A stretch of DNA of 64,000 nucleotides from Kitasatospora sp052076145 (GCF_052076145.1 NZ_CP197246.1:3844001-3908000); one strand, 5' to 3'; shown: positions 26,417-33,636, counted from the stretch's first letter. The notes: generated by a model not told the origin, from the letters alone. Made by a program: numbers and translations.

Positions 26417-26581
26417 CTACTTCACCAGCCCGGTCATGAACGTGCCGACCGCCTTCGCCGCGTCCGAGATCCCGACGAACCCCGATTGGACGAGCTCGGC
26501 CGCCCTGGCGGGCGACGTGATGATCGTGTAGATGACGAAGATGAGCAGGAGGTACATGCCGATCTTCCGCGCCTGTGCCAT
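26417..26581 (-). CDS. 54-residue membrane protein
   Basis: A short ORF starting MAQARKIGMYLLLIFVIYTI, with one clear transmembrane helix at about residues 8-24 and an amphipathic C-terminal half. GGGAGG lies 12 nt before the ATG at 26581. Unknown function; the size and setting next to the sigF-like region suggest a conserved small Streptomyces protein (inference). Confidence 0.55.
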   Translation of the reverse strand: MAQARKIGMYLLLIFVIYTIITSPARAAELVQSGFVGISDAAKAVGTFMTGLVK

Positions 26582-26960
26582 CGCGTTGGCCCGCCTCCCT
26601 GCCGTCCCCAGCCGTGGGCAACGGTCCGAATTCCCGTGCGCCCCTCCACTGGACCGCAGCTTATCCACCGGATGGCCCACGGCGTGAGTGGCGCGTTCAC
26701 CCGGCGGGACGAAGGTCCTCGCGGGACAGGTCTTTGTCCGGATGCCCGGCGCTCGTGCGGACGGCAGGATGGGTGACGTACCGAGGATCTGGCAGGAATC
26801 GCCGGTACATGGAACCGGAGTTCCCCGCTGTGGGACCGGGCGCCGCGGCTTCCCCCCGACGCGGCACCGGTTGTGGGACCTCCGCCCGGGGGAGCAGCCT
26901 GTCCCCCCGAGGCTGCTCCCCCCTCCTACCTCTCTGCCCCAACCTCCGCCGGACCGTGGG

Positions 26961-27134
26961 TCAGACGGCACCGTTCTTGGTGTGCACCTGGTCCCAGGCC
27001 TCGGAGACGTAGCGCTCGCGCTCGGTCAGCGTCAGCTCGGGGAAGTAGTCCTTGAGTCGCTCGACGACCTGCTGCTCGGGCTCGTGGCACTCGTGCAGCA
27101 GGAAAGCGGCCTTGTGGATGATCTGGTTCTCCAT
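26961..27134 (-). CDS. 57-residue conserved-type small protein
   Basis: Reads MENQIIHKAAFLLHECHE at its start and ends in DQVHTKNGAV. Hydrophilic, helical, with GGAGGG about 9 nt before the ATG and strong codon bias (G/C at third positions). Not matched to a family I can name. It is the last chromosomal gene before the integrated element and lies 168 bases beyond the terminator of the original tRNA-Ser locus. Confidence 0.6.
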   Translation of the reverse strand: MENQIIHKAAFLLHECHEPEQQVVERLKDYFPELTLTERERYVSEAWDQVHTKNGAV

Positions 27135-27301
27135 GGCGCAGAGCCCTCCCTCTTCAAGCAGGTCAACCCTGTTGCCGACTCTGCCCGGTCAGCATAGAAC
27201 CGCCCTCTTGACGCCCGACGGCCGAGGGGTGGCCGCAGCAGGGAGAGTGTCAGTTCGGGCCCGCAGCAACCCACCGCGGCCAGCAGGCACCCCTGGGAAC
27301 G

Positions 27302-27337
27302 CCGAAGGGGCTCACGATTCCTCGTGAGCCCCTTCGG
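27302..27337. terminator. Original tRNA-Ser(CGA) terminator, now stranded at attL
   Basis: A perfect 16-bp stem (27302-27317 with 27322-27337) with a TTCC loop, 9 bases beyond the 3' end of the attL tRNA fragment. Before integration it would have followed tRNA-Ser(CGA); the intact tRNA is now 12.9 kb away. Confidence 0.75.
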
Positions 27338-27345
27338 TACTTCGC

Positions 27346-27404
27346 TGGCGGTAGCGGTGGGATTCGAACCCACGGTGAAGTTGCCCCCACACACGCTTTC
27401 GAGG
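27346..27404 (-). repeat. attL: 59-bp copy of the 3' part of tRNA-Ser(CGA)
   Basis: Identical to 40176-40234. On the minus strand it runs from the anticodon loop through the variable arm, T arm and acceptor to the CCA. It has no 5' half, so it is a tRNA fragment and not a gene. Confidence 0.95.
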
Positions 27405-27737
27405 TCTGGGCAGTGGTGTCCGGCAGGGTCCGCCAGGGTTCCGGCCCCAGGTGGGCCAGCGCCGTAGGGGCACGGTGAACCCTGGCGAACGCGGGTGAAT
27501 GAGACCAGAACTGAGACCAGCAGATGTGGCGTGGGCTGGCGCTGGCCAGTTGACTGCTTCGGTCTAGCGCAGTCTAAGGGACGAGCAGGGGAGTGGACCG
27601 CTTGTCGGAGCAGCCGGTGGAGCGCTCCTTATAGCGCGCGGTCATGTCAACTACCGCACGTTTCGAAAACTCCTGCGCCGCTAGCTTTGTCGAGCGTAGA
27701 ATATTCGGCATCAAGGATCCAATGGAGGATGCCCGAT
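27405..27737. other. Left attachment arm of the element
   Basis: About 330 bases with no supported gene. Two features stand out. A 10-bp inverted repeat GCCAGGGTTC / GAACCCTGGC is at 27432-27441 and 27477-27486. A 19-bp block TGAGACCAGAACTGAGACC is at 27500-27518, with 18 of 19 bases shared with 40100-40118 near attR. The latter is a candidate arm-type integrase site. From about 27620 the base composition turns AT-richer towards the YaaC-like gene. Confidence 0.6.
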
Positions 27738-28880
27738 ATGAGTTCGCCGCTGCCTACTGCTAGGGCATTTACGAGCTGGCTCCTTAGGCCCCCCGTCGAG
27801 CCGAATAGGGGTTGGGATACGTGGTCAAATGAGGCGTCTACTCCCCTCATTCTGGAAGCATTGAGGAAGCAGTCTGAAATCAAGACTCATGGCCGTAATA
27901 GATTCTCCGGCTCACTCAAAAGCAAGAATGCTCTGTGGTATGAGTATCGAAATTTTCTACGTCAGGCTCTGAGTAATTTTGAGGCAGCTCTGGGCGTGCC
28001 CAATCGATCGGCATGCCTCCTTTATTACTACTCCATGTTGAATTTTGCCAAGGCGGAGCTGCTTGATGTATTTACCGTCTCCCAGATATCGGGCAGGATA
28101 GGTCATGGCATCAGCTTCAATCCGACGAACGCCAAGAGCATCTCGGGCGACTACTTGACGGTCAAGGCCGGTGTCTTTCCTCGACTGTATGAGCGAAGGA
28201 CTGGAATTCCAATATCAATAAATCAGAGGATTCCGATCAAGGCTCTTCTGGGAAATATTCCAGAAATTGGAACTCAGGTCAATGACACGGGGATAGGGGA
28301 TCCGACTGACGGTTCTTTCATTCAGCTTCTGGCTTCCGACGCCAACTCGTCGTGGCCGGTCCTTGCTGTGACGGGAGAGCTGCCGTTTGGGGTTCGCAGC
28401 AACGCAAGCAAGATCTTTCGGAGGGAGTTCCGCCAAGTGGGGGCGCCCGAAAAGTGGCGTGACCTATTTGGTATCAGTCGCCGCCTGCCTTGGGCAATGG
28501 AATTCTATGAGGCAAAGAATCTTGTCCCTCACGTAAATGGGCAGTCCAACCTTGCTGGTGCAGCTAGCATAACGTGGAAGCTTCGAAACTACTTCACGCT
28601 CGCGCAGCATAGCTGGCTGGATGCCCACTTCTGCCCGAGTCTTTACAGGGCTCGGGATGTTCCGATGCCGGCGGAGCTTGCGCGCTATGCCCTGGTCTAC
28701 TATGCATCATCTCTTGTTAGGTACAAGCCGTCAGCATTTGATCCGCAGCTTCACCCTGAGCAGGCGTATCTTTTTGATGCCCTGGCCCGTGAGTGTGCGC
28801 TGCCAATGTTGATCGATACGCTCAGCTACCTAGAAGGCAAGGCGCAATTGTTTTATCCGGAGGATTCGTGGCGCCTGTAA
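27738..28880 (+). CDS. YaaC-like protein (cargo gene)
   Basis: 380 residues from ATG 27738, with GGAGG 9 nt upstream (in-frame ATG 27729 is too close to it). The segment SACLLYYYSMLNFAKAELL (about residues 93-111) and the downstream HGISF region resemble the YaaC family, a poorly characterised group of about 350-residue proteins named after B. subtilis YaaC. No signal peptide or membrane span. Codon use is much less GC-biased than anywhere else in the window, so it is a recent import. It sits between attL and the regulator pair, the usual cargo slot, and is convergent with the HAD gene (5 nt between stops). A host-benefit role such as defence is possible but unproved. Confidence 0.65.
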   Translation: MSSPLPTARAFTSWLLRPPVEPNRGWDTWSNEASTPLILEALRKQSEIKTHGRNRFSGSLKSKNALWYEYRNFLRQALSNFEAALGVPNRSACLLYYYSMLNFAKAELLDVFTVSQISGRIGHGISFNPTNAKSISGDYLTVKAGVFPRLYERRTGIPISINQRIPIKALLGNIPEIGTQVNDTGIGDPTDGSFIQLLASDANSSWPVLAVTGELPFGVRSNASKIFRREFRQVGAPEKWRDLFGISRRLPWAMEFYEAKNLVPHVNGQSNLAGAASITWKLRNYFTLAQHSWLDAHFCPSLYRARDVPMPAELARYALVYYASSLVRYKPSAFDPQLHPEQAYLFDALARECALPMLIDTLSYLEGKAQLFYPEDSWRL

Positions 28881-28885
28881 GCTGT

Positions 28886-29587
28886 CTATGGTTCTCTCGA
28901 CTCATTGAGAGAATTGGCAATTATCTGCATTGAACTTACGACAAAGATGGCGCCGGCGGCAGAGAGCATGACGTCCTTTCCTGGCTTATTGGCGTATCCA
29001 ATGGTAGCCACGCCCGCAGCGCGCCCGGCCTCCACATCCCGGGCGGCGTCGCCGATGAAAATGCACTGCTCTGGCTTGCTGCCAACCGCCTCCATCGCAT
29101 CTAGAAGGAGACGCGGGCTCGGCTTCATGGACGCCGGGTCACCGGGGATTCGCCCGAAAACGCCAGTTACGAAGCGGTCGAGCCGCTGATCTTCCAGGTA
29201 TGCTTGGATTGCTGCGCCCGAGTTGTTGCTTACCATTGAGACAGTGCGACGGGATGTTTCGCAAGCGCGCAGAACCGACTCGGCCCCCGGGTTGGGTCGA
29301 CTGATCAGTACAGCCTCAGTCTCAAGCGACGCGAGCGCGCTATCTGTTGCTGATGTGAGGTCGGGGTGGGTTTCGGCGATCAGCCGAAGGAGGGCGAGCG
29401 GGTCAGCCTCGGTCGTGCTACTGGCCAGGGCCTGCTCACCAGCAGCGAGCAGGCTCAGACGAAGACGTTGTGCGACTTCCGGCGCCGGGAGGCCAGCAAA
29501 GACCGAGCAGATCGGGCCGTCGAAGTCGAGTAGGACGTGCTTCACCGGGCGAAGCACGTCGGCGAGCGACGGGGAAGCACCGGTCAT
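28886..29587 (-). CDS. HAD-superfamily hydrolase
   Basis: 233 residues from ATG 29587, which overlaps the GntR stop codon (ATGA). Motif I is LLDFDGPICSVFAG (nucleophile Asp in DFDG), motif II VSMVSNNSG, motif III SMKPSPRLL (Lys), and motif IV IFIGDAARDVEAG (acidic pair); the helical cap lies between I and II. Predicted cytoplasmic phosphatase of a small phosphorylated metabolite. Being translationally coupled to a GntR/UTRA regulator, it may produce or remove that regulator's effector (inference). No other enzyme of a pathway is nearby. Confidence 0.85.
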   Translation of the reverse strand: MTGASPSLADVLRPVKHVLLDFDGPICSVFAGLPAPEVAQRLRLSLLAAGEQALASSTTEADPLALLRLIAETHPDLTSATDSALASLETEAVLISRPNPGAESVLRACETSRRTVSMVSNNSGAAIQAYLEDQRLDRFVTGVFGRIPGDPASMKPSPRLLLDAMEAVGSKPEQCIFIGDAARDVEAGRAAGVATIGYANKPGKDVMLSAAGAIFVVSSMQIIANSLNESREP

Positions 29588-30432
29588 GGCTGACGCTCGT
29601 AGGCAATGGTGGACCACACGCTGTCGAACCACATCTGGGCCTGCTGGACGTACTGCGAGCCAAGTGAGGCGTCGTCCGGGCCAGCGGCGTGATGGAACAG
29701 CGTAGTGTCCTTTCCGGTGACGTCGTAGAACGTGTGGTCGTTGCCATTGATCGCCACCGTCCGCTCCCGGAGGGGGTAGAACCCGAAGAAGGCTTCCGCC
29801 CGGTTCAGGATGTACAGCTTGAAGAGGCTGGACGCCCGGTGCACCTTCACCTGGACCGATGCCTTCTGCACGAGACCGAGCTCCGCCAGCATCTCGACCG
29901 AGTGGGCGATGCCGCCGGCGTTGGTTAGCGCGATGTGGCGGGCCCGCTCGCGGAGCGCCAGTTCGTCCTTGAGTCCGTCTACCAGGACCGGCACGGCCAT
30001 GGACTCCGTGGTGTCCGGCAGGAGCAGGCGCACCGTGATCGACTCTGGCGCGAGCCTGCCGGAGCGGACCTTGTCCAACGGCTCTTGCATGGCGTTGTGA
30101 AGGGTCTCGCTGGAGAAGCCGGCGAAGTCGAGCGTCACCTGCTTCTGCTCGAAGGCTGCTTCGAGGTGAGGGCGGAGGCCGACGGGCCGTGACGTGCGCT
30201 CGCGGACGAAGGACCCGCTGCCCTGCCGGGTGACGATCAGCCCTTCGGTCCTGAGCAGGTCGAGGGCCTTGTCGATCGTGCCGCGCGCAACGCCGAAGTG
30301 CTTGGCGAGCTCTGGGCCGGACGGGAGCTTGTCGCCGGTTTCGAAGCCGGGCTTCTTCGTGAGGATCGAGGCCCGCAAGGAGCTGCTGACCTGCTGATAC
30401 GGCGGGCGGGAGTCATCCGGGTCGAGGCTCAT
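29584..30432 (-). CDS. GntR-family transcriptional regulator (UTRA type)
   Basis: 282 residues. The N-terminal winged helix PPYQQVSSSLRASI...GDKLPSGPELAKHFGVARGTIDKALDLLRTEGL spans about residues 9-72, with GSGSFVRER as the wing; the remainder is a UTRA-like effector domain. AICEs often carry a GntR repressor (KorSA in pSAM2) that silences replication and transfer genes, and this gene faces away from the main operon across a promoter with a perfect palindrome, which fits that job. The coupled HAD hydrolase is co-transcribed. Confidence 0.85.
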   Translation of the reverse strand: MSLDPDDSRPPYQQVSSSLRASILTKKPGFETGDKLPSGPELAKHFGVARGTIDKALDLLRTEGLIVTRQGSGSFVRERTSRPVGLRPHLEAAFEQKQVTLDFAGFSSETLHNAMQEPLDKVRSGRLAPESITVRLLLPDTTESMAVPVLVDGLKDELALRERARHIALTNAGGIAHSVEMLAELGLVQKASVQVKVHRASSLFKLYILNRAEAFFGFYPLRERTVAINGNDHTFYDVTGKDTTLFHHAAGPDDASLGSQYVQQAQMWFDSVWSTIAYERQP

Positions 30433-30481
30433 GCACCCATGCTAGGACAGGTGCTCAACATGCGCGAGAAACCCAACTGTC

Positions 30482-30510
30482 TTGACCTGCCTAGGCAGGT
30501 TGTCTATGTT
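30482..30510 (+). promoter_or_regulatory. Promoter of the main operon with palindromic operator
   Basis: TTGACC (30482-30487), a 17-bp spacer and TATGTT (30505-30510) form a near-consensus sigma-70-type promoter reading towards the replication operon. The perfect 16-bp palindrome ACCTGCCTAGGCAGGT (30485-30500) covers the -35 end and spacer, so a bound dimer would block polymerase. A wider inverted pair, TGCTCAACAT (from 30452) and ATGTTGAGCA (from 30506), flanks it. The adjacent GntR protein is the likely ligand. Confidence 0.7.
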
Positions 30511-30626
30511 GAGCATGTCGCCACCGAGAGATGCGGAAGCGACAAGGAGGGCCCTTCTTAGGGCTGCTCTGACCTGCGCAAACGTGCCCGGAGGGGTGGG
30601 GTGACAGCCCCCCGAAGGAAGCAAGC

Positions 30627-30646
30627 GTTCCTTGAGAACTCAACAG
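30627..30646 (+). promoter_or_regulatory. boxA-like antitermination leader motif
   Basis: The sequence GTTCCTTGAGAACTCAACAG, continuing GTGTGC, closely resembles the boxA-containing leader found upstream of actinobacterial 16S rRNA genes. It lies about 120 nt after the promoter and upstream of two hairpins, so the untranslated leader (about 310 nt) could load Nus factors for read-through of the roughly 9.5-kb operon. Confidence 0.5.
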
Positions 30647-30717
30647 TGTGCTGATCAACGAACGAGTGTCTTTGGTCCCCGATCCGTGCCGCCTGTGGCG
30701 GGTCGGGGGTCATGGCT

Positions 30718-30734
30718 ACTCGTGAGTCACGAGT
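30718..30734 (+). promoter_or_regulatory. Short perfect inverted repeat in the operon leader
   Basis: ACTCGTGA and TCACGAGT separated by one G. Possible operator or RNA hairpin. Confidence 0.4.
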
Positions 30735-30753
30735 GGTCTGGGCCCACGAAAAC

Positions 30754-30791
30754 GGGCCGCCGCGCTCCGGCCAAGGAACGCGCGGCGGCCC
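30754..30791 (+). terminator. GC hairpin immediately upstream of the first operon gene
   Basis: An 11-bp stem (30754-30764 with 30781-30791) and a 16-nt loop, 20 nt ahead of the AGAAGAGGTAG ribosome site. It lacks a U-run; it could act as an attenuator that the boxA-like leader overcomes. Confidence 0.45.
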
Positions 30792-30825
30792 CTCGGGCCA
30801 CCACCCCAACAGAAGAGGTAGACCC

Positions 30826-31311
30826 GTGAAGACGATTGTTGCAGGACAGAGGGCCGCCACGGCCTTCGAGTTCGCCGAGCTGGCGCTCGGTGTGGACACC
30901 GATCTCTCCGCCGCGATCTGCACGCAGGTCGAGCCGGACGTGTTCTTCCCCGAGCAGGAGGACGCCGCCGGCGAGAGGGTCGCGAAGGAGATCTGCGGGT
31001 TCTGCCCGGTGCGGTCGGCGTGCCTGGCGCTGGCGATCTCCCGCAACGAGGAGTTCGGCATCTTCGGTGGCCTGACCCCGCAGGAGCGCAGGGAGCTGTA
31101 CCCGGTACGGCGGTCGGTCGATCGCGCCGCAGTCGAGCCGACCCCCGCGCCCACCGAGCCGAAGCGTGAGCCCGTCACATGCGGCAGCCGCCGTGGCTAC
31201 CAGCGGCACCGCCGGCGCGGCGAGGTGGCGTGCGACCTCTGCCGCTACGCCAATGCCGCCGCCGACCGTCGCCTTCGCACCACCGGAAGCACGAAGGAGC
31301 TGGCGGCGTGA
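30826..31311 (+). CDS. WhiB-like protein with C-terminal zinc-binding-type extension
   Basis: 161 residues from GTG 30826 (AGAAGAGGTAG 4 nt upstream). Cys32, Cys57, Cys60 and Cys66 are the four iron-sulfur ligands of WhiB proteins, in the usual C...CxxCx5C pattern, followed by GIFGG (78-82) in place of G[VI]WGG. Residues 100-161 are an extra domain with the pattern CGSRRGYxxHxRRGExxCxxC (Cys119, His128, Cys136, Cys139), a motif often found as stand-alone small proteins in actinophages and plasmids. WhiB proteins bind DNA or sigma factors. As first gene of the operon it is likely a regulator of the element. Confidence 0.8.
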   Translation: MKTIVAGQRAATAFEFAELALGVDTDLSAAICTQVEPDVFFPEQEDAAGERVAKEICGFCPVRSACLALAISRNEEFGIFGGLTPQERRELYPVRRSVDRAAVEPTPAPTEPKREPVTCGSRRGYQRHRRRGEVACDLCRYANAAADRRLRTTGSTKELAA

Positions 31312-31442
31312 GCCGAGCCGCGAAGGTCCGGGCGGCGGCGGGACGGTGTTCACGGATGACCGTCCTCGCGTACGCCGTGCTCACGCCGCCGGTGAGCGCG
31401 CTCACCGGTCGCTCACCGGCGCTCATGAGGTGGTCGTCGTGA
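31308..31442 (+). CDS. 44-residue ORF overlapping both neighbours
   Basis: GTG 31308 overlaps the TGA of the WhiB-like gene, and its own TGA overlaps the GTG of the DUF2637 gene (31439); GGAG lies 9 nt upstream. The product begins MSRAAKVRAAAGRCS. The GTGA junctions on both sides suggest it is translated, at least to couple its neighbours. No function recognised. Confidence 0.5.
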   Translation: MSRAAKVRAAAGRCSRMTVLAYAVLTPPVSALTGRSPALMRWSS

Positions 31443-32446
31443 CGGCCTTGATGAGCCCCGAGCAGGTCCGTTCCGCCGAGCGGACCCTGTCCGTCGGGAC
31501 GTGGGCGATCACGTTCGGCGCGGTCCTCTACAGCGTGCTCACGGTCACCCCGCTGATGGCCGGTCACAGTCCGAAGGGCTGGGGGTGGACGGCGCCGATC
31601 CTGCCGCTGGTCGTGGACGCGGCCGTGGTCATCGTCGTCCGCCTCGACAGCACGCTCGCCCGCCTCGGCGGCCGCAGCGGCCGGTGGCCCGTCGCGCTGC
31701 GGTGGATGACCGGCACCATGACGCTCCTGCTCAACATCGGTCTCTCCGCCCTTGACGGCGACCTGGTCGGGGTGGCCGTCCACTCGGTCGCGCCGCTGCT
31801 GCTGATCGTCACGGCGGAGGCATCCCTCGCCTACCGGCGGGCCATCACCACCGCCCTGCTCGCCCGTGAGCACGCCGCCCGCGCCGAGCGGGACGAGCGC
31901 GACCAGCGGGCCCAGGAGCGGCAGCGGCAGGCCCTCGCCGCCCGGATCGCCGAACAGGATGCGGCCGAGCGGCGCGAGCGTGAGCGCCGTGAGCACGAGG
32001 CCGCCCTCGCCCGTGAAGGCCGTGAGCACGAGGCCCGGATGCGGCGCGAGGAACGGGAGGCGGATGAGCGCCGGGAGGCCGCCGCCCGGGAGAAGTCGGC
32101 CCGGCGGGAGAGCGCCGAGCGGGCCGAGCGTGAGCGCCGTGAGCGCGAGATGAGCGGGCGTGAGCACGCCGCCCGTGAGCGTGAGCGCCGTGAGCGGGAA
32201 GCCACCGAGCGGGCCGACCGCGAACGCCGGGAGGCCGTCGAGCGGCTGGCCCGGGACCTGCTCGACGCCGAGCCCGTCGCTGAGCGGATGCCGGAGAGCC
32301 AGGCCCGCAAGACCGTTGCTGCCGCGTACGCCGCTCGTCTGCCGCAGCGCCGCACGGCGGAGCTGACCGGCTGGTCCGCCGGATGGATCGCCGCCCGCTA
32401 CGCCGAGCTGCGCGAGGACGGCTCTGCCGTGCCGCTCGCCGCCTGA
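31439..32446 (+). CDS. DUF2637 membrane protein with long charged coil (Spd-like)
   Basis: 335 residues from GTG 31439 (GAGG 8 nt upstream). The first 125 residues are a DUF2637 membrane region with about four spans, including ILPLVVDAAVVIVVRLD and VAVHSVAPLLLIVTAEASLAY. Residues about 130-270 are an almost uninterrupted Arg/Glu-rich helix (repeats like RERREHEA), a predicted coiled coil, ending in an HTH-like RRTAELTGWSAGWIAARYAEL. DUF2637 proteins are usual in actinomycete plasmids and AICEs and are linked to plasmid spread between hyphae. Confidence 0.8.
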   Translation: MTALMSPEQVRSAERTLSVGTWAITFGAVLYSVLTVTPLMAGHSPKGWGWTAPILPLVVDAAVVIVVRLDSTLARLGGRSGRWPVALRWMTGTMTLLLNIGLSALDGDLVGVAVHSVAPLLLIVTAEASLAYRRAITTALLAREHAARAERDERDQRAQERQRQALAARIAEQDAAERRERERREHEAALAREGREHEARMRREEREADERREAAAREKSARRESAERAERERREREMSGREHAARERERREREATERADRERREAVERLARDLLDAEPVAERMPESQARKTVAAAYAARLPQRRTAELTGWSAGWIAARYAELREDGSAVPLAA

Positions 32447-32465
32447 AATCGAGGAGACACCTGCT

Positions 32466-32810
32466 GTGGCCAGCACCGGAACCACCGCTGATCTGATCCC
32501 CGTCGCGGGCACGGCCCTCGCCCTGCTCCGCACCCATCCCACCCTGCCCGTCCCGCGCATCGTCTTCGAGTGGGTGTCCTGGCCCGGCGGCGACAAGCCC
32601 GGTGGTCTGGGCTTCCAGCTGGGCCTGCACGGTGACACCGCCCTCGCCGATTTCGAGCAGTGGCGCGAGGCCCTCGGCCTCGACACCGGCACCGTCAGCC
32701 ACGGCCACCGCAGCACCACCGCCTGGCTCATCACCACCTTCGCGGACGGCAAGGTGCCCGTGCAGCTCACCGGCTACTACAACCGGCCGAGCCCGGACGA
32801 CGGCGAGTGA
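32466..32810 (+). CDS. 114-residue AICE-associated protein
   Basis: Starts at GTG 32466 with GGAGACA upstream. Soluble alpha/beta protein with WPGGDKPGGLGFQLGLHG and a C-terminal VPVQLTGYYNRP. No family recognised, but the position between the DUF2637 and RRQRL genes is constant in this kind of element in my knowledge. Its stop overlaps the next start (GTGA). Confidence 0.6.
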   Translation: MASTGTTADLIPVAGTALALLRTHPTLPVPRIVFEWVSWPGGDKPGGLGFQLGLHGDTALADFEQWREALGLDTGTVSHGHRSTTAWLITTFADGKVPVQLTGYYNRPSPDDGE

Positions 32811-33283
32811 GCGGGCCCCGGTTCTTCGACCCCGACGGGCACCGCCACGGCGGAACTCCCACCTACCCCTACAAGCTCGCCCCAGACGGCCTTCTGACCT
32901 ACCGGCAGCTCCGCGCGATCGGCTTGCGCCCTGGCGGGCAGCCCGTCGCCGCGCAGATCCTCTGGCGCTCCCGCCTGTGCAAGACCGGTCCCCGGGCCGC
33001 CTATCTCTACCGGCGCGAACTCGCCCTCCCCGTACGGCCGATGACCCCGGCCCGGTGGGTTGCCGTCCACGCCGCGAACCGGGCCCGTCGCACCTGCCCC
33101 GCCTGCCGGCGTGACGCCGGATACGTGCTGCCCCGCCACCTCGGCACCTGCCTGCCCTGCTCCGAACTCCCCGAAAGGGACGCCGACATGAGCGACCACA
33201 CCGTCAACGGCGGCTACGGACACGAGCCCCGGCCGACCCCGCCCCCGCAGCCCGCCGAGCCCTCCCCCGGCAAGGGCGTCTGA
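32807..33283 (+). CDS. RRQRL motif-type zinc-binding protein
   Basis: 158 residues, GTG overlapping the previous stop. The pattern GTPTYPYKLAPDGLLTYRQL, then RAIGLRPGGQPVAAQILW, PVRPMTPARW, and the Cys pairs CPAC and CLPC about 20 residues apart is that of the RRQRL motif-containing zinc-binding proteins carried by actinomycete plasmids and AICEs. Here the motif reads YRQLR, so the eponymous Arg pair is partly changed. Likely accessory factor of replication or transfer; biochemical role unknown. The stop overlaps the next start (TGATG). Confidence 0.8.
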   Translation: MSGPRFFDPDGHRHGGTPTYPYKLAPDGLLTYRQLRAIGLRPGGQPVAAQILWRSRLCKTGPRAAYLYRRELALPVRPMTPARWVAVHAANRARRTCPACRRDAGYVLPRHLGTCLPCSELPERDADMSDHTVNGGYGHEPRPTPPPQPAEPSPGKGV

Positions 33284-33459
33284 TGGCCCTCCTCCGCCGC
33301 AGCGAATCGAAGCCGTCCACCCGGACCGACACCCCCGACCACACCGACAGCTCCGGCCGCACGTGGACCGGCGCCGACTACGACGAGGCCCGCGCCTCCG
33401 GCCGCGTGGTCTACGCCCCCCGTACCACCAACAGCAACGACCAGCTCGGCCACCACTGA
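33283..33459 (+). CDS. 58-residue hydrophilic protein
   Basis: ATG overlapping the stop of the RRQRL gene (TGATG). Begins MALLRRSESKPSTRTD and ends TNSNDQLGHH; polar and probably disordered. It precedes a strong hairpin, so it closes the first half of the operon. No function assigned. Confidence 0.55.
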   Translation: MALLRRSESKPSTRTDTPDHTDSSGRTWTGADYDEARASGRVVYAPRTTNSNDQLGHH

Positions 33460-33472
33460 CCCGCCCCGGCGG

Positions 33473-33516
33473 GTGTGCACCCCCCGCGCACCTCAAGTGT
33501 GCGGGGGGTGCACACC
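33473..33516 (+). terminator. Internal hairpin of the operon
   Basis: A 19-bp stem with one wobble (33473-33491 with 33498-33516) and a CTCAA-type loop, between two operon genes. It may be a partial terminator or an mRNA-stabilising end; genes continue in the same direction directly after. Confidence 0.65.
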
Positions 33517-33537
33517 GCCTCTGACCTGGAGATCCTC

Positions 33538-33636
33538 ATGGGCTACCTCGCCCTGCTCATCGCCATCGGGGTGGACGCGACCATCGGCTACCTCGCCATC
33601 CGCGAACTGACCCGCAGGGACCGGTGGTACCGGTGA
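33538..33636 (+). CDS. 32-residue single-span membrane peptide
   Basis: MGYLALLIAIGVDATIGYLA followed by a basic tail ending RRDRWYR. GGAG lies 6 nt before the ATG and the stop overlaps the next GTG, so it is likely real. Such peptides are common beside Spd genes. Confidence 0.55.
   Translation: MGYLALLIAIGVDATIGYLAIRELTRRDRWYR

Noticed and set aside
27346..27404. A second tRNA-Ser(CGA) gene at attL
   Set aside because: Only the 3' part is present; there is no 5' acceptor strand, D arm or complete anticodon stem. It is an attachment-site copy.
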